Shown: positions 1-6,770 of the stretch, one piece after another
Position numbering within the stretch: position 1 is the first letter of the stretch
How the letters are laid out: each line of letters opens with the position of its first letter
NCBI GenBank assembly: GCA_017610245.1
Contig: JAFCCK010000023.1
Location: 1-10,817, forward strand
Origin: Candidatus Iainarchaeum sp.
GTDB lineage: Archaea; Iainarchaeota; Iainarchaeia; Iainarchaeales; GCA-2688035
Length of the DNA: 10,817 nucleotides
Reading direction: 5' to 3'
Notes under the pieces: model-generated
Databases searched by the model: none
What the model saw: the letters and a program-made list of their open reading frames with translations, nothing else
What the model was told of the DNA's origin: nothing
Program-made: the position numbers and the translations under genes

Positions 1-194
1 AAACAGGGAAGCCCACAGAAAACATAGAAATAGCATATTGGATGCAGAAGGAGGCCTTCTGCAGAATATATCATATGAAGCCCGAAGAGTTTGACAACAT
101 GGACTGGAGGACGATTGCAATCTTCACAGCGATAAACTCAGGAATCTCAAAAAGGCAGGAGAAAGAAATGAGCAAGAGGAGAGTACATGGCTGA
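1..194 (+). CDS. C-terminal part of a small tail protein, possibly a tail assembly chaperone (5' truncated by the window)
   Basis: An open frame enters from the left edge and reads 63 residues to a TGA at 192-194; it is too short and too truncated to be found as a start-to-stop ORF. The visible part contains AYWMQKEAFCRIYHMKPEEF followed by a TAIFTAINSG-like helix (here IAIFTAINSG) and a basic tail. It overlaps the tape measure start by 8 bases. In siphoviruses the gene directly before the tape measure is normally the tail assembly chaperone (lambda gpG/gpGT type), a small helical protein that coats the tape measure before tube polymerisation. Position and size fit; there is no diagnostic motif, so the role is inference. 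Whether a programmed frameshift exists further upstream cannot be seen. Another small tail-completion protein is possible. Confidence 0.6.
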   Translation, partial: TGKPTENIEIAYWMQKEAFCRIYHMKPEEFDNMDWRTIAIFTAINSGISKRQEKEMSKRRVHG

Positions 195-1638
195 CTTTGA
201 CTTAGTAGCAAAAATTAGAGCCGATACGAGTGCATTGATGAAGGACATAAAAGACATGCCAAAGCAAGTTAGTGAGGGCCTGAAAGTCAATTTGGAAACT
301 GGAACTGGTAGTAGAATAGGCCAGAACATCGTAAAGGGAACAAATAGTATGGTTGAGGGACTAGGAAAGGCTACAGCCTTTTTGGGAGGCATAGCAGGTG
401 GAATAGCCTTGCTCGCAAAGGCTTCTCCAAAGCTGCAGACAGCAATAAACCGCCTTATCAAAATATTCCTTCTATTTTTCAAACCATTTGGAGATTTCAT
501 GTCGAAATTCGTAAATGATTTCAGCCTCTTTCTACGAGAGTTCCAAAAGCAAAGAAAGAAAGCAACTGAGGCATTAGGTCCCGAAAAGACAGCCGGCGCA
601 GCATTAGGAGGAGCTGTTGCAGGTGGGGTAGCAGGCGGGGTAGCAGGTGGTGTTGCAGGAGGAAAATTAGGTGGAATAATTGGAATAATAGGTGGTCCCG
701 CAGGAACAGCCATAGGCGCGGGACTTGGAGCCCTAGTAGGAGCTGCATTAGGATTCTTCTTCGGGCCAATGATTGCCAAGGCAATAGAAGATGCAATTGC
801 AGGAATTCAACAAGCCTTATCTAATTTTGCAGCATGGGCGGGAGAGGTATTTGGGCCTTTCTTCCAGCCATTCTTCGATGCAGCTCTAGGAGCCGCAACA
901 TTCATACAGGAGAACTTCATCGCTCCGATTACTAGCGAAATAAACGAGGTCTTCGAGGTGTTCAACCAGATATTTACTGACATCTATAATATCATTTCAG
1001 AAAACATCACCAAGGCCTGGAACTTCCTATACGGGGAGTTTATCGAACCCATCTTAGGTGGTCTTACTGATCTTGCTTCCGCTTTTTTGGAAACTGCTCA
1101 GTTGTGGGCTGATTACATATATGAAGAATTTATCGAGCCAGTCTTACAAGAATTCCAAAGATGGTATGACGAAATAACAGAGAATATCATTAAGCCAATT
1201 GTTGACTGGATGAGTGAGAATGTGATAGATCCACTGAGGACAGCATGGGAAAACCTCGCAGAAAGTATTAAGTCTGTGTGGGATGCAGTGCTTTCCAAAA
1301 TAAAAGAAGTGAAAGCTGCCGTGCAACCCATGATAGACGTTGTTACAGGGGGAGTTTCAACACTGGGAGAGTTCATAGGTGGTGGATTGCGTGGAGCTGC
1401 TACAGTAGTAAGGGGATTCAGGCCACCTGGGAGACAGGTAGGTGGGCTCATTCCACAATCAGGAATGTATTTCCTACATAGAGGAGAGAGAGTACAAAGT
1501 GCAACACAGACAAGTAGAACAATCAATTTTTCCCCAAGCATTACAATCAACGCAACATCGGAGAAAGTGCTTAATGAGGAAGAAATAGCAAACAAAGTGA
1601 TCAGGAAAATGGAGACACAACTCAGGAGACTGATATAG
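187..1638 (+). CDS. Phage tail tape measure protein (short, 483 aa)
   Basis: Sets tail length and is threaded inside the tail tube, where it is thought to help DNA cross the host envelope. The N-terminus (VAKIRADTSALMKDIKDM) resembles the usual tape measure opening. Residues 62-100 and 136-195 are hydrophobic and Gly/Ala rich; the second includes GVAGG repeated three times, then GAGLGALVGAALGFFFGP, typical of membrane-inserting tape measure segments. Residues 240-385 are helical with a recurring F/I-I-x-P-I/V-L motif (FIAPI 244, FIEPIL 285, FIEPVL 315, IIKPIV 334, VIDPLR 346). The C-terminus has GGLIPQSGMYFLHRGERV (419-436), a very common tape measure ending, then a beta-prone stretch and a charged helix. 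At about 0.15 nm per helical residue the tail would be roughly 70 nm, an estimate only. Start ATG at 187 overlaps the preceding gene by 8 bases. Confidence 0.9.
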   Translation: MADFDLVAKIRADTSALMKDIKDMPKQVSEGLKVNLETGTGSRIGQNIVKGTNSMVEGLGKATAFLGGIAGGIALLAKASPKLQTAINRLIKIFLLFFKPFGDFMSKFVNDFSLFLREFQKQRKKATEALGPEKTAGAALGGAVAGGVAGGVAGGVAGGKLGGIIGIIGGPAGTAIGAGLGALVGAALGFFFGPMIAKAIEDAIAGIQQALSNFAAWAGEVFGPFFQPFFDAALGAATFIQENFIAPITSEINEVFEVFNQIFTDIYNIISENITKAWNFLYGEFIEPILGGLTDLASAFLETAQLWADYIYEEFIEPVLQEFQRWYDEITENIIKPIVDWMSENVIDPLRTAWENLAESIKSVWDAVLSKIKEVKAAVQPMIDVVTGGVSTLGEFIGGGLRGAATVVRGFRPPGRQVGGLIPQSGMYFLHRGERVQSATQTSRTINFSPSITINATSEKVLNEEEIANKVIRKMETQLRRLI

Positions 1639-1639
1639 T

Positions 1640-2080
1640 ATGGCCGGAACAGTAACAATTAAGGATTCCACAACCGTGATGTATCAGTTTCCAGTAGTTA
1701 AGAATGTAATGCATAATTTCGAGGTGCGATACGAGCAATACGACATCCCTGGATCGACAGATCCGGCCGTCGATCACCAAAAGACCGTGATTCATACAAT
1801 TACGGTCGAATTCGAGCTTACAGATCAAGGGACATATGATCCAGGACAAAATAAGGGAACGACTGGAACAATATGGAAGCAAAAGAGCTTTCTAATTGCT
1901 TTGAAGGGACAGCCTTCAACAAATGATTATTATACCTTAATTGATGATGATGACACAGAGGAAGCAAGCGGATGGAATGGAATAGTGCAAAAAATAATAA
2001 CTGAAAGAGCAGCTGATACAAAACCCAAGATGGTGGGAACACTGCTCTTTGTTGAAACCTCGGATGTGCTAAACTTTTAG
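1640..2080 (+). CDS. Small tail protein after the tape measure, distal-tail-like
   Basis: A 146-residue soluble protein with no membrane segment. It is rich in alternating polar/hydrophobic stretches that suggest beta sheet (KTVIHTITVEFELTDQG; MVGTLLFVETSDVL) and has an acidic patch LIDDDDTEEASG near residue 100. It starts one base after the tape measure stop; a ribosome site CAGGAG lies at about 1623-1628 inside the end of the tape measure gene. The slot between tape measure and hub is where siphoviruses encode the distal tail protein (Dit) that joins the tube to the tip. I do not recognise the family from sequence, so the role rests on position. It could also be a small baseplate or LysM-type adaptor, but no LysM motif is seen. 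Confidence 0.6.
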   Translation: MAGTVTIKDSTTVMYQFPVVKNVMHNFEVRYEQYDIPGSTDPAVDHQKTVIHTITVEFELTDQGTYDPGQNKGTTGTIWKQKSFLIALKGQPSTNDYYTLIDDDDTEEASGWNGIVQKIITERAADTKPKMVGTLLFVETSDVLNF

Positions 2081-2088
2081 GTGGAAAT

Positions 2089-3531
2089 ATGGCTTACACA
2101 GTTGAAGTGAACTCAGTAGCCGTTTCAAAACCCATAGAGCTTATAATAAACATGTCCATGGACAAGTGGGCAGGAAACTTTACTCTATCATTCAGAGACC
2201 AGGCAGGAACGTTTGACATAGCATCAGGACATGAAGTTGTGGTCAAGGACACAGGAACAGTCGTTTGGGGTGGATATGTTCAAAGATGGTCCAGGGCAAA
2301 TGGAGTAGTTAAAGCTTCTGGACTTGATTACACCTCTCTTCTAACTAAAGTATATGTGAATGAGGTCTATACAAGCACTGCAATTCATTCCATCGTAACT
2401 GATTTGATGGACAAGTATGCCCCAAATGTCACTTACACAAATGTGTACACTACAACAACCACACCAGGAGAGATTAGATTCAAGCACGTACAGCTATTCA
2501 AGGCACTGCAGGATCTTGCCAAATATGATGACTGTCATTTCTTCATTGATGAGAATAAGGATCTTCACTTTGATACACTCGGCTCAACCGATAGTGGAAT
2601 TGATCTCACATTTGGAACGAACATAAGAAGGGACGAATATGAAACAATAGATGATCAATTGGTAAACAAAGTAAAAATAACAGGAGGACGCGAAGATTAT
2701 ATCAAGACTGAAACTGCCACGGGAGACGGAAGTACTACAAGTTTCACTCTCACAAGAATCCCCATAAATATTCGAGTCACACAGGCTGGAATTGAGAAGA
2801 TAGGATTCAAAGAAGGAATGGATGCAACTGCCGATTATGACTATACAGTGGATAAAGAGGCAAAGAAAGTGGAATTCAACGTGGCACCTGCTAATGGAGA
2901 AGCTCTGAGTTTTGAATATACATATACTTCTCCTGTAATAGTTCAAGCCCAGGATGATGACAGTATTTCCAGCTATGGCACATATGAAAGAATCATTTAC
3001 GATGAAACGATTAACAAGAAAGAAGAAGCAAGAGAGGTGGCATCACAGATTCTTAACAAGTACTCACAACCCATCACAAAAGGCACAGTGATGACAACAC
3101 TGGACCTGACCGCAAACCTTGGGGAAACTGTGGATGTAACTAATTCGGTCAAAGGAATCGAGGACTCCTTCATAGTCGTTTCCATGACACATAGCTTTTT
3201 TCTTGGGGGAAGGACAACGACTTATGAATTGGCTTCCTTGTCTGAAGGAGTAGTTGAAATGCTTTCCGAACTCTTTGCCCGGGTTGATGCGTTGGAGGAA
3301 ACGCTCAGGGGTGATGTGGACTTAGTCAGTTATTTCAGATACTTTAAGGATGATGCAACAAGCAAGGCCCCAAAGAGACACATTGTGAACAGCGGTACAT
3401 ATGATGGTACAAAATTGAGGCTTATAATAGGGCATCCGACAAGGGCAATAGTTGGAACTAATAAAATTGGGGCTAGTCAGGCAGATGCATTTGGAGTATA
3501 TTCAACAGATTACGATTCAGGAGAATTATAA
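2089..3531 (+). CDS. Tail hub / tail-associated protein (T4 gp27-like fold expected)
   Basis: A 480-residue protein expected to form the trimeric hub at the tail tip. The N-terminal part (about 1-200) shows the hub pattern: two beta barrels with VKASGLDYTSLL (75-85), a helix TAIHSIVTDLMDKYAPNV (97-114), and FKALQDLAKYDDCHFFIDEN (137-156), which resembles gp27/gpD-type hubs where a short helix precedes a 'x-F-F-I-D' strand. Residues 208-282 look like an inserted beta domain opening with TGDGSTTSFTLTRIP, a motif frequent in tail proteins. Residues 304-385 return to the hub fold. Residues 384-408 form a short coiled coil (LSELFARVDALEETLRG), probably for trimerisation, followed by a beta-rich tail tip of about 70 residues. 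RBS AGGTGG precedes the ATG. Fold assignment is by pattern, not by search. Confidence 0.75.
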   Translation: MAYTVEVNSVAVSKPIELIINMSMDKWAGNFTLSFRDQAGTFDIASGHEVVVKDTGTVVWGGYVQRWSRANGVVKASGLDYTSLLTKVYVNEVYTSTAIHSIVTDLMDKYAPNVTYTNVYTTTTTPGEIRFKHVQLFKALQDLAKYDDCHFFIDENKDLHFDTLGSTDSGIDLTFGTNIRRDEYETIDDQLVNKVKITGGREDYIKTETATGDGSTTSFTLTRIPINIRVTQAGIEKIGFKEGMDATADYDYTVDKEAKKVEFNVAPANGEALSFEYTYTSPVIVQAQDDDSISSYGTYERIIYDETINKKEEAREVASQILNKYSQPITKGTVMTTLDLTANLGETVDVTNSVKGIEDSFIVVSMTHSFFLGGRTTTYELASLSEGVVEMLSELFARVDALEETLRGDVDLVSYFRYFKDDATSKAPKRHIVNSGTYDGTKLRLIIGHPTRAIVGTNKIGASQADAFGVYSTDYDSGEL

Positions 3532-3543
3532 GGAGGGATTGTT

Positions 3544-4131
3544 ATGGCGATAACAGATAGAAATACTGGGGATGTGCTGACAGAGGCAGCATATCAGTCG
3601 ATTATCGACACAGTTGAAAACACCACCACAGGCCACGATCACGATGGGACTGACAGCAAGAAGGTAGATATTGCCAATATAACAGGCGGAGCTGTGCAGA
3701 TTATGGTATGTAAATTCTTGACTGGAGGCTCTGTCTCAGAGAACATTAAGACCTTTAGTGCAGGCACTTTCGCAGCCACTGATATTTTGGAAATAAAGAT
3801 GTATCTTACGAAAGCTACTGGAAGCTCAGCATTCAACATAAAAATCAATGATGTAACTACCCCTGTGGGATTCAACGTATCAGCAAGTACCTCATCTACA
3901 GCAATAAAAACAGAAGGGCTTTTGTGGCAAGACCAAACAACCAACGACGTGGGAAGATACTCAGGATGGTGGTCTATGACAGATGACACTTTCGGTTCTG
4001 ACATACTCGCTACTGCAGATACTAATGATGCGAACTGGATGACAACCCAGTGGACACTTACTGTCGAAGCTGGCACCAACCTGGGAAGCGACAGCCTAAT
4101 CATTGTTAAGAGAATTCCACAGGTGACATAA
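3544..4131 (+). CDS. Tail fibre-like protein with HDHDG motif
   Basis: A 195-residue protein with a strong RBS (AGGAGG at about 3531-3536). The N-terminus contains TTGHDHDGTDSKKVDIANI (28-46). The 'GHxHDGxDSxxV' signature is common in tail fibre and tail tip proteins, where clustered HxH residues can bind a metal along a trimer axis. The rest (about 50-190) is Ser/Thr-rich and beta-prone, with several Trp residues (WQDQTTNDVGRYSGWWSM), consistent with a beta-sandwich receptor-binding domain. It follows the hub gene directly and ends exactly where the next gene starts. Host receptor binding is inferred from position and composition; a structural tail decoration protein is the alternative. Confidence 0.6.
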   Translation: MAITDRNTGDVLTEAAYQSIIDTVENTTTGHDHDGTDSKKVDIANITGGAVQIMVCKFLTGGSVSENIKTFSAGTFAATDILEIKMYLTKATGSSAFNIKINDVTTPVGFNVSASTSSTAIKTEGLLWQDQTTNDVGRYSGWWSMTDDTFGSDILATADTNDANWMTTQWTLTVEAGTNLGSDSLIIVKRIPQVT

Positions 4132-4605
4132 ATGGAAGAAAAAGCAACCGCAAGAGGGGAGTTAAAGATATATGTGCGGAAAGTAAGTGAGCCTTGGCAC
4201 CTACATGATCACGTTAAGAACCTTACGGTAAATTTGGGCTTAAATCTGATTCGTGACAATCTTTTCCAGAGCCAAACTGATTACATTCAATGGGGGGCAG
4301 TTAGTGATAACACTGCTGCAGTGGCAGCGGCAGATACCTCTCTTGGAGGAAATGAGGTAAGAACAACATTCGAATCAGGCTATCCGGATGTTGGAACAGA
4401 TTTCCAAGCAACAGTGCAATTCCTGATTAGCACGACTGACTGGGCCAATGCAAGTCCTTCAGCAATGTCAACAGCAACAAAGGCAGGATTGTACTATCAA
4501 GCCAGCGGAAGCACACTATATTGTGGGGCCCTCTTTACTTCAGTGAATGTGGATTCAGATACGGAGATGCTTTTAGAGTGGAAGGTGGTGTACGCCGATG
4601 CTTAA
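4132..4605 (+). CDS. Second fibre-like / tail tip protein
   Basis: A 157-residue protein starting directly after the previous stop, with AGGTGA as ribosome site inside that gene's end. The N-terminal pattern GELKIYVRKVSEPWHLHDH, then KNLTVNLGLNLIRDNLF (29-45) and a later 'GAVSDNTAAVAAADTSLGGNEVR' region (split here as GAVSDNTAAVAAADTS and LGGNEVR) match a recurrent tail protein layout: a short strand-turn-strand, 'kNxxxNxGLNxxRD', then 'xGxx...ADTxLxxEV'. The C-terminal half is beta-rich. I infer a tail tip or fibre-network subunit; the exact role is not known. It overlaps the next gene by 8 bases, suggesting coupled translation. Confidence 0.6.
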   Translation: MEEKATARGELKIYVRKVSEPWHLHDHVKNLTVNLGLNLIRDNLFQSQTDYIQWGAVSDNTAAVAAADTSLGGNEVRTTFESGYPDVGTDFQATVQFLISTTDWANASPSAMSTATKAGLYYQASGSTLYCGALFTSVNVDSDTEMLLEWKVVYADA

Positions 4606-4906
4606 GCTATGCCCATTTGTTTATAGGAGATACAATCCTGAAACGGGGAAGAGGCATGCTACGGTAGATAACGTGTTTCCTGATGACAAGGAAACAAAAA
4701 GGCCCTGTAATATGGGAAAAGGGCCTTGGTGTGGGCAATGTATGCATTACAATCAATGGAAGGTAAGCGACATGAAGTGGAAGAAAATTTATAACAGAAT
4801 AGGGAAAGAGAAGAAAGTCCCACATTTGTGGAGTAAGCCCAGGCCTGCAAGAATAGTGAATCCTCTGGATCTGAAGTTGAATTATACTGGGCAGGTGGTA
4901 GCATGA
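4598..4906 (+). CDS. Small four-cysteine protein of unknown function
   Basis: A 102-residue basic protein with four cysteines, C5, C37, C45 and C48; the last three lie in PCNMGKGPWCGQCMHYNQW. The CxxC plus two further Cys and nearby His50 could hold a zinc or another metal. Many Trp, Tyr, Lys and Arg residues follow, and no membrane segment is seen. It overlaps the fibre gene by 8 bases and the peptidase gene by 4 (ATGA), so it is translated as part of the late operon between fibres and peptidase. I do not recognise a family. A morphogenesis or adaptor role for the peptidase is possible but only by position. Confidence 0.6.
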   Translation: MLKLCPFVYRRYNPETGKRHATVDNVFPDDKETKRPCNMGKGPWCGQCMHYNQWKVSDMKWKKIYNRIGKEKKVPHLWSKPRPARIVNPLDLKLNYTGQVVA

Positions 4907-5766
4907 GAAACTTTATCGGAGAAATATTTGGATTCAATGCAGAAATAGATGGGCTATGGCTAGAGATCCAGAAATTGAAAATGGCAAAAGGAGACCTTGA
5001 GATTTCAATCCAAAATAAGGAAAGAAGAATCAAGCAGCTGCAGGATGAGTTCAATGTATGTAATAAGAAGCTGAGTGAGCTTCTTGAAAAGATCAAGCCT
5101 GTTGAGATTCCTTCTGCTGATATTACTTATAGACGGCCGGTACTGATCGGAGAGAGGAAATTTACTCAGGTCGAGATTGATGTACGGAATTTCATCATGC
5201 CGGATTTTGAAATTGAACGGAATTTGAAAAAGAAAAGTTTGCTTTACACAGGAAAAGAAAATCTCGATTTTTTGATACCTAAAATTTATAAGCAGGCCAG
5301 GACGGGATACAAGTATGGTCCAGACTCTGCTTTCGGATTCTCAGATCTGTGGATGTTTCCATTCGAGCTCAGGATGGTCTTGAAGAAGAAGAAAGCAGGA
5401 GACTGTGATGACTGGGCTAATATGATTGGCAGTTATTTTGCAGCAGCAAATATTCCAAGAAACAGGTGGCTTATAAGTGCAGGCCTCACCAGGAATGAAA
5501 TAGGACATGCGACAGTCTATGTAAAGGATTCAGTAGAAGTATGGAGACACCTCAACTCCACGAAGCCAAGCTACAAAGAGGAAGATTTGAAGAAATTTCC
5601 TAGTAACGAGGATGAAGCTGATAAAATTGGAATCAAGCCAGACGGATTTTGGTTTAGCTATAACGATATCTTTTCGCTGCATAAATTTGAAAGTAGGAGT
5701 GCGAGCTCTTCATTCAGAAAGTCAAAGCTTCCAATAAAGATAAGGGGGACATTGGATGGTGAATAA
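4903..5766 (+). CDS. Coiled-coil protein with transglutaminase-like cysteine peptidase domain (candidate lysin or tail peptidase)
   Basis: A 287-residue protein. Residues about 14-64 are a charged heptad-like helix (coiled coil). The domain from about 115 to 225 has the papain/transglutaminase signature: GDCDDWANMIGSYFAAANIP (166-185) with nucleophile C168, then GHATVYVKDS (201-210) with H202, and WRHLNST (214-220) where N218 or a nearby acid would be the third residue. Upstream YKYGPDSAFGFSDLW fits the conserved lead-in of phage transglutaminase-like domains. Pseudomurein endopeptidases of methanogen viruses (PeiP, PeiW) are known Cys-His-Asp enzymes of this fold, so cleavage of a host envelope polymer is plausible. 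No signal peptide is seen. It precedes holin-like genes, which supports a lysis role; a virion peptidase used at entry is the alternative. AGGTGG sits just before the ATG, and the ATG overlaps the previous stop. Confidence 0.72.
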   Translation: MRNFIGEIFGFNAEIDGLWLEIQKLKMAKGDLEISIQNKERRIKQLQDEFNVCNKKLSELLEKIKPVEIPSADITYRRPVLIGERKFTQVEIDVRNFIMPDFEIERNLKKKSLLYTGKENLDFLIPKIYKQARTGYKYGPDSAFGFSDLWMFPFELRMVLKKKKAGDCDDWANMIGSYFAAANIPRNRWLISAGLTRNEIGHATVYVKDSVEVWRHLNSTKPSYKEEDLKKFPSNEDEADKIGIKPDGFWFSYNDIFSLHKFESRSASSSFRKSKLPIKIRGTLDGE

Positions 5767-5989
5767 TTATCGGAAGAATGGCTCTCCAGAAAGTTCCACG
5801 TGGAAAACAAACCAGGATTATTTTCGGGGCTACACGAGGGCCAAGCTAGAGGAGATGCATGAGGACTTGAAGGAAATCGCCAAAAAAACTGAAAAGAACA
5901 CTCACGAGATTAATAACATGAAAATAAAATCTGCCTTGTTTGGTGGAATAGCGGGAGCCGTTGGAGGCTTCTTGCGAGGAATATTTTAG
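5756..5989 (+). CDS. XhlA-like small membrane-anchored protein
   Basis: A 77-residue protein with a polar N-terminus, an amphipathic helix at 29-56 (KLEEMHEDLKEIAKKTEKNT) and a C-terminal Gly/Ala-rich membrane segment at about 58-74 (KSALFGGIAGAVGGFLRG). This layout, a short coiled coil followed by one membrane helix at the end, is that of XhlA-type haemolysin/holin-associated proteins of prophages. It overlaps the peptidase gene by 11 bases. Together with the peptidase and the next small membrane proteins it forms a likely egress module. Assignment is by layout and position; sequence in this family is weakly conserved. Confidence 0.65.
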   Translation: MVNNYRKNGSPESSTWKTNQDYFRGYTRAKLEEMHEDLKEIAKKTEKNTHEINNMKIKSALFGGIAGAVGGFLRGIF

Positions 5990-6000
5990 GAGGAGATAGT

Positions 6001-6159
6001 ATGGAAGGAATGAAAAAAAGTTGGACGCTGGATGCAGCAGGCATCGCCTGCTTGTCAATCGGCATGGGTCTGCTCCAAGCAGGAGAGCATGCTTGGGGCG
6101 CAGGGATAACCATTCTAGGGGGCGGTCTCTTAGCGCTAAAATATCGGATAAGGCAGTGA
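6001..6159 (+). CDS. Two-helix membrane protein, holin-like (52 aa)
   Basis: This short gene starts at ATG 6001 behind a strong ribosome site, AGGAGG at 5988-5993, seven bases away. The product has two hydrophobic segments, about residues 10-26 (LDAAGIACLSIGMGLLQ) and 32-47 (WGAGITILGGGLLALK), joined by a short polar turn (AGEH), with a positive C-terminus (KYRIRQ). A small helical hairpin next to a lysin candidate is the usual class II/III holin layout. Being Gly-rich in both helices it could oligomerise. I cannot separate holin from a small membrane-remodelling or superinfection-exclusion protein. Confidence 0.62.
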   Translation: MEGMKKSWTLDAAGIACLSIGMGLLQAGEHAWGAGITILGGGLLALKYRIRQ

Positions 6160-6195
6160 TAATACTGCATTTTTTCTTTAGGGGGCGCTTTTGCT

Positions 6196-6339
6196 ATGCC
6201 TTCCACTTACTTTCTTGTATTGTTGCTCTTAGTGATAGCTTTGCTCATTGTTGGCTTGTATTATTTGCTCAGGAAACTGAGGAGGGAGCAAAAAAGAGAG
6301 CCGTTCATATTCAGTATCTTTAAAAATAACTGGAGCTGA
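6196..6339 (+). CDS. Single-pass small membrane protein (47 aa)
   Basis: ATG at 6196 opens a 47-residue frame ending in TGA at 6337-6339. Residues 5-24 (YFLVLLLLVIALLIVGLYYL) form one strong membrane helix, followed by a highly basic stretch KLRREQKRE and a short aromatic tail. This gives an N-out/C-in topology by the positive-inside rule. The layout resembles small spanin-like or antiholin-like subunits and also many orphan phage membrane peptides. The ribosome site is only moderate (GGGGGCG at 6181-6187). It sits between two other small membrane genes in the same orientation, which supports it being real. Function is not recognised. Confidence 0.55.
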   Translation: MPSTYFLVLLLLVIALLIVGLYYLLRKLRREQKREPFIFSIFKNNWS

Positions 6340-6340
6340 A

Positions 6341-6349
6341 GGGAGGTGA
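6341..6349 (+). promoter_or_regulatory. Ribosome binding site that decides the start at 6358
   Basis: GGGAGGTGA lies eight bases before ATG 6358. The in-frame GTG at 6346 falls inside this site, so it is unlikely to be the start. Confidence 0.6.
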
Positions 6350-6357
6350 AAAAGGCG

Positions 6358-6537
6358 ATGAAGGATCTCATAATAGCAGGAGTAAAAGAAGGAGGCAATA
6401 TTGCAGGAGGGGCCGTGAAAGGTTTCCTGTATCTTGCCGGAGTTGCTGTTGGAATTATTGTTGTCAAGTATGGTGCTGATAAAGCATTGGACGTGTTCAA
6501 TGTAGCTATCGATGCACTGAAGGCAATAATATCCTAA
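6358..6537 (+). CDS. Gly/Ala-rich small membrane protein (59 aa)
   Basis: Start chosen at ATG 6358 because the strong GGGAGGTGA site is placed correctly for it; the longer GTG version would begin within that site. The product has a Gly-rich amphipathic region (IIAGVKEGGNIAGGAVKG), a hydrophobic segment at about 23-37 (FLYLAGVAVGIIVVK) and a C-terminal amphipathic helix (ALDVFNVAIDALKAIIS). One membrane helix flanked by amphipathic helices is compatible with a pore-forming or holin-like peptide. No family is recognised. It is the third small membrane gene in a row in the late operon. Confidence 0.62.
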   Translation: MKDLIIAGVKEGGNIAGGAVKGFLYLAGVAVGIIVVKYGADKALDVFNVAIDALKAIIS

Positions 6538-6582
6538 GCACCGAGAGATGTTTTGAGAATCAACTAAACAGGAGGTTTTGAA

Positions 6583-6735
6583 ATGGCTGAAGAAGAGAAA
6601 GAAGAAGTAAAGGAAGAAGAAAAGGCTGAAGCAGAGGAGGAATCCGAAGCAGAGGAAGAAAAGAAAGCGGAAGAGGAATCCGAAGGCGAAGCGGAAGCAG
6701 AGCCAGAAGCCGAAGAAGAAAAGAAAGAAGAATAA
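6583..6735 (+). CDS. Very acidic glutamate-rich 50-residue peptide
   Basis: ATG 6583 lies seven bases after a perfect AGGAGG (6570-6575). The frame runs 50 codons to TAA at 6733-6735. By direct count the product has 29 Glu, 7 Lys and 8 Ala among 50 residues and no Asp, net charge about -22, so it should be disordered or a single charged helix. It contains imperfect internal repeats (EEESEAEEEKKAEEESEGE). Codon choice mixes GAA and GAG, so this is not a simple triplet repeat slip. It is the last gene of the + strand operon; a small hairpin GGCT-AAGA-AGCC (6736-6747) follows the stop. Possible roles include a DNA-mimic inhibitor, a chaperone or a binding partner of basic viral proteins; none is shown. 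A low-complexity non-coding run is the alternative, but the ribosome site argues for translation. Confidence 0.6.
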   Translation: MAEEEKEEVKEEEKAEAEEESEAEEEKKAEEESEGEAEAEPEAEEEKKEE

Positions 6736-6770
6736 GGCTAAGAAGCCAGGGAGGAGGGCGGGAGATTCAT

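Noticed and set aside
618..665. Tandem GVAGG-coding repeat considered as a CRISPR-like or regulatory repeat
   Set aside because: The 15-base units are contiguous, in frame and without spacers; they are a coding repeat of the tape measure protein. No CRISPR array is seen in the window.
147..779. 210-codon proline-rich frame on the - strand
   Set aside because: It is the antisense shadow of the Gly/Ala-rich tape measure gene; Gly codons read backward give Pro. No ribosome site or family pattern.
1113..1658. 181-codon - strand frame
   Set aside because: Lies fully opposite the 3' part of the tape measure gene, with Cys/Ser/Leu-rich composition typical of antisense reading.
2584..2946. 120-codon - strand frame
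   Set aside because: Antisense to the hub gene, with biased Ser/Cys/Phe composition and no start signal.
6021..6323. 100-codon + strand frame overlapping the small membrane genes
   Set aside because: The two shorter frames at 6001-6159 and 6196-6339 have better start signals and clear membrane helices; this frame is a low-quality shadow.
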